A DNA stretch of 5,727 nucleotides from Chromatiales bacterium (GTDB lineage Bacteria; Pseudomonadota; Gammaproteobacteria; Chromatiales; Chromatiaceae): positions 1-5,727 of the forward strand of contig JANTHH010000179.1 of the NCBI GenBank assembly GCA_024762485.1. Direction: 5' to 3'. Both the position numbers and the translations under genes were made by a program. Below are positions 4,748 through 5,727 of the stretch, in pieces. The notes under the pieces were generated by a model. The model ran no database searches. It was given only the letters and a program-made list of their open reading frames with translations, and had not been told where the DNA came from. The stretch's first letter is position 1. Every line of letters begins with the position of its first letter.

Positions 4748-5727
4748 CAGATCAGTACCTCGCCGCGCCGGTTGCAGTCCAGGCTGGCCTGGGCGTCCTC
4801 CAGGGTCGGCTCGGGACTGGCCTCGGCGAAGGCCACCGCCGCCTCCACCTCTTCCGCGACCTGCTGACGCAGGGCTGCCAGGGCCCCGCTGTCGAGATGG
4901 CCCGCCTCGTCCATCTGCGCCGCCAGGTCGCCGATGCTGTCCGGACCGGCGGCGGCGATCTGCTCGGCGCTGGGATAGTGGGGCAGGGTCTCGGCAATGG
5001 CCACCTTGAGCGGGTCCTTGCCGGCATAGGCCTGCACCTCCACCTTGGGGCGGTAGGTGCCGGGGTCGGCCATGGAGTGGCCGCGGAAGCGGTAGGTCTC
5101 GAATTCCAGCAGTTGCGGGCCGGTGCCGGCACGGATCTGCGCCAGGGCATCACCGGTGGCGCGATGCACCTCCAGCACGTCCATGCCGTTCACCCGGCGC
5201 GCCGGGATGCGGTAGCCGCAGGCACGCTTGTAGACCTCGGCCACCGCCGAGTGACGGTGCACCTCGGTGCCGATCTGGTAGTGGTTGTTCTCGCACACGA
5301 AGAGGATGGGCAGGCGCCACAGGGCGGCCATGTTGAGCGATTCGTGGAAGGTGCCCTGGTTGACCGCGCCGTCACCGAAGAAGCAGATCACCGCCTCGGG
5401 CAGCTCGCGCATCGCCACCGCATAACCGATACCGGTGGCCACCGGGTAGGTCTCGCCGACGATGCCGTAGCCCCCCATGAAGCGACGGCTGGCGTCAAAC
5501 AGGTGCATGGAGCCGCCCATGCCCTTGCTGCAGCCATCGCGCCGGCCGAACAGCTCGGCCATCACCACCCTGGGCGGGATGCCGCGTACCAGTGCGTGCA
5601 CGTGCTCGCGGTAGGTGGTGACCACGTAATCCGCCGGCTCGGCGGCGTGCAGCACGCCCACCGCCACCGCCTCCTCGCCCGGGTAGAGATGGAGGAAACC
5701 GGCGATGTTGCCCTTGGTGTATTCCTC
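4747..5727 (-). CDS. pdhA: Pyruvate (2-oxoacid) dehydrogenase E1 component, alpha subunit (N-terminus off window)
   Basis: The visible 326 codons run in an open frame to the right edge, beginning EEYTKGNIAGFLHLYPGEEA, so the true start lies beyond base 5727; roughly 20-40 residues are missing by comparison with the family. The protein binds thiamine diphosphate together with E1 beta. The TPP motif is plain: GDGAVNQGTFHESLNMA (GDG at 5368-5376) to CENNHYQIGT (NN at 5284-5289), 30 residues apart. Also visible are MAELFGRRDGCSKGMGGSMH, GIVGETYPVATGIGYA and the active-site loop YRFRGHSMADPGTYR. These fit pyruvate dehydrogenase E1 alpha best; acetoin dehydrogenase E1 alpha is a close relative and cannot be wholly excluded. 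The GTG at 5667 is an internal valine in 'GEEAVAVGV', not a start. The stop TGA (4747-4749) overlaps the pdhB start by one base. Confidence 0.94.
   Translation of the reverse strand, partial: EEYTKGNIAGFLHLYPGEEAVAVGVLHAAEPADYVVTTYREHVHALVRGIPPRVVMAELFGRRDGCSKGMGGSMHLFDASRRFMGGYGIVGETYPVATGIGYAVAMRELPEAVICFFGDGAVNQGTFHESLNMAALWRLPILFVCENNHYQIGTEVHRHSAVAEVYKRACGYRIPARRVNGMDVLEVHRATGDALAQIRAGTGPQLLEFETYRFRGHSMADPGTYRPKVEVQAYAGKDPLKVAIAETLPHYPSAEQIAAAGPDSIGDLAAQMDEAGHLDSGALAALRQQVAEEVEAAVAFAEASPEPTLEDAQASLDCNRRGEVLI

Noticed and set aside
3656..4867. A 403-codon open frame on the plus strand opposite pdhB and part of pdhC and pdhA
   Set aside because: It is exactly antisense to well-conserved E1 beta. 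Its product is rich in His, Gln, Arg and Gly with no recognisable domain, typical of a shadow frame in GC-rich DNA.
5665..5667. GTG at 5667 as the start of E1 alpha
   Set aside because: The upstream in-frame residues (GFLHLYPGEEA) are conserved E1 alpha sequence, so this codon is an internal valine and the gene continues past the edge.
1..5727. CRISPR arrays, tRNA or rRNA genes, insertion sequences, attachment sites, phage or defence genes
   Set aside because: None was seen. Nearly every base lies in a housekeeping or metabolic gene, and there are no spaced direct repeats or transposase motifs.

Overview
The window is GC-rich, gene-dense bacterial chromosome with almost no non-coding DNA; no stretch over 50 bases lacks a gene. 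It holds eight protein genes, two of them cut by the window edges. The nadD-rsfS pair, the HAD-IIA and TSUP families and the overall base composition suggest a proteobacterium, most likely a gammaproteobacterium; that placement is inferred without any database search.

Left side, plus strand (1-714): the 3' end of nadD (NAD biosynthesis) followed by rsfS (ribosomal silencing factor). This is a conserved bacterial housekeeping pair. The usual third member, rlmH, does not follow. The minus-strand cluster arrives instead and meets rsfS tail to tail with 2 bases between the stop codons.

Right side, minus strand, read from 5727 down to 717: six tightly packed genes that look like one transcription unit. 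They are pdhA (E1 alpha, N-terminus off the window), pdhB (E1 beta, start overlapping the pdhA stop), pdhC (E2 acyltransferase with one lipoyl domain), a 48-residue DUF3096-like membrane protein, an 8-helix TSUP (TauE/SafE-type) permease, and an LHPP-like HAD-IIA phosphatase. Gaps between them run from a 1-base overlap to 43 bases, and I see no internal terminator. The operon promoter must lie beyond the right edge.

The first three products would form the E1 and E2 parts of a 2-oxoacid dehydrogenase complex, most likely for pyruvate: TPP-dependent decarboxylation, then transfer of the acyl group by lipoyl-E2 to CoA. No E3 (lipoamide dehydrogenase) gene is in view. The proteins resemble the cyanobacterial/plastid style of pyruvate dehydrogenase more than the AceE type usual in gammaproteobacteria. 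The E2 has Phe where the HxxxDG active-site motif normally has Asp, and an atypical E3-binding loop. The last three genes have no textbook role in this complex. The most noteworthy points are their linkage to it, especially the small membrane protein joined to the permease, and the divergent E2.
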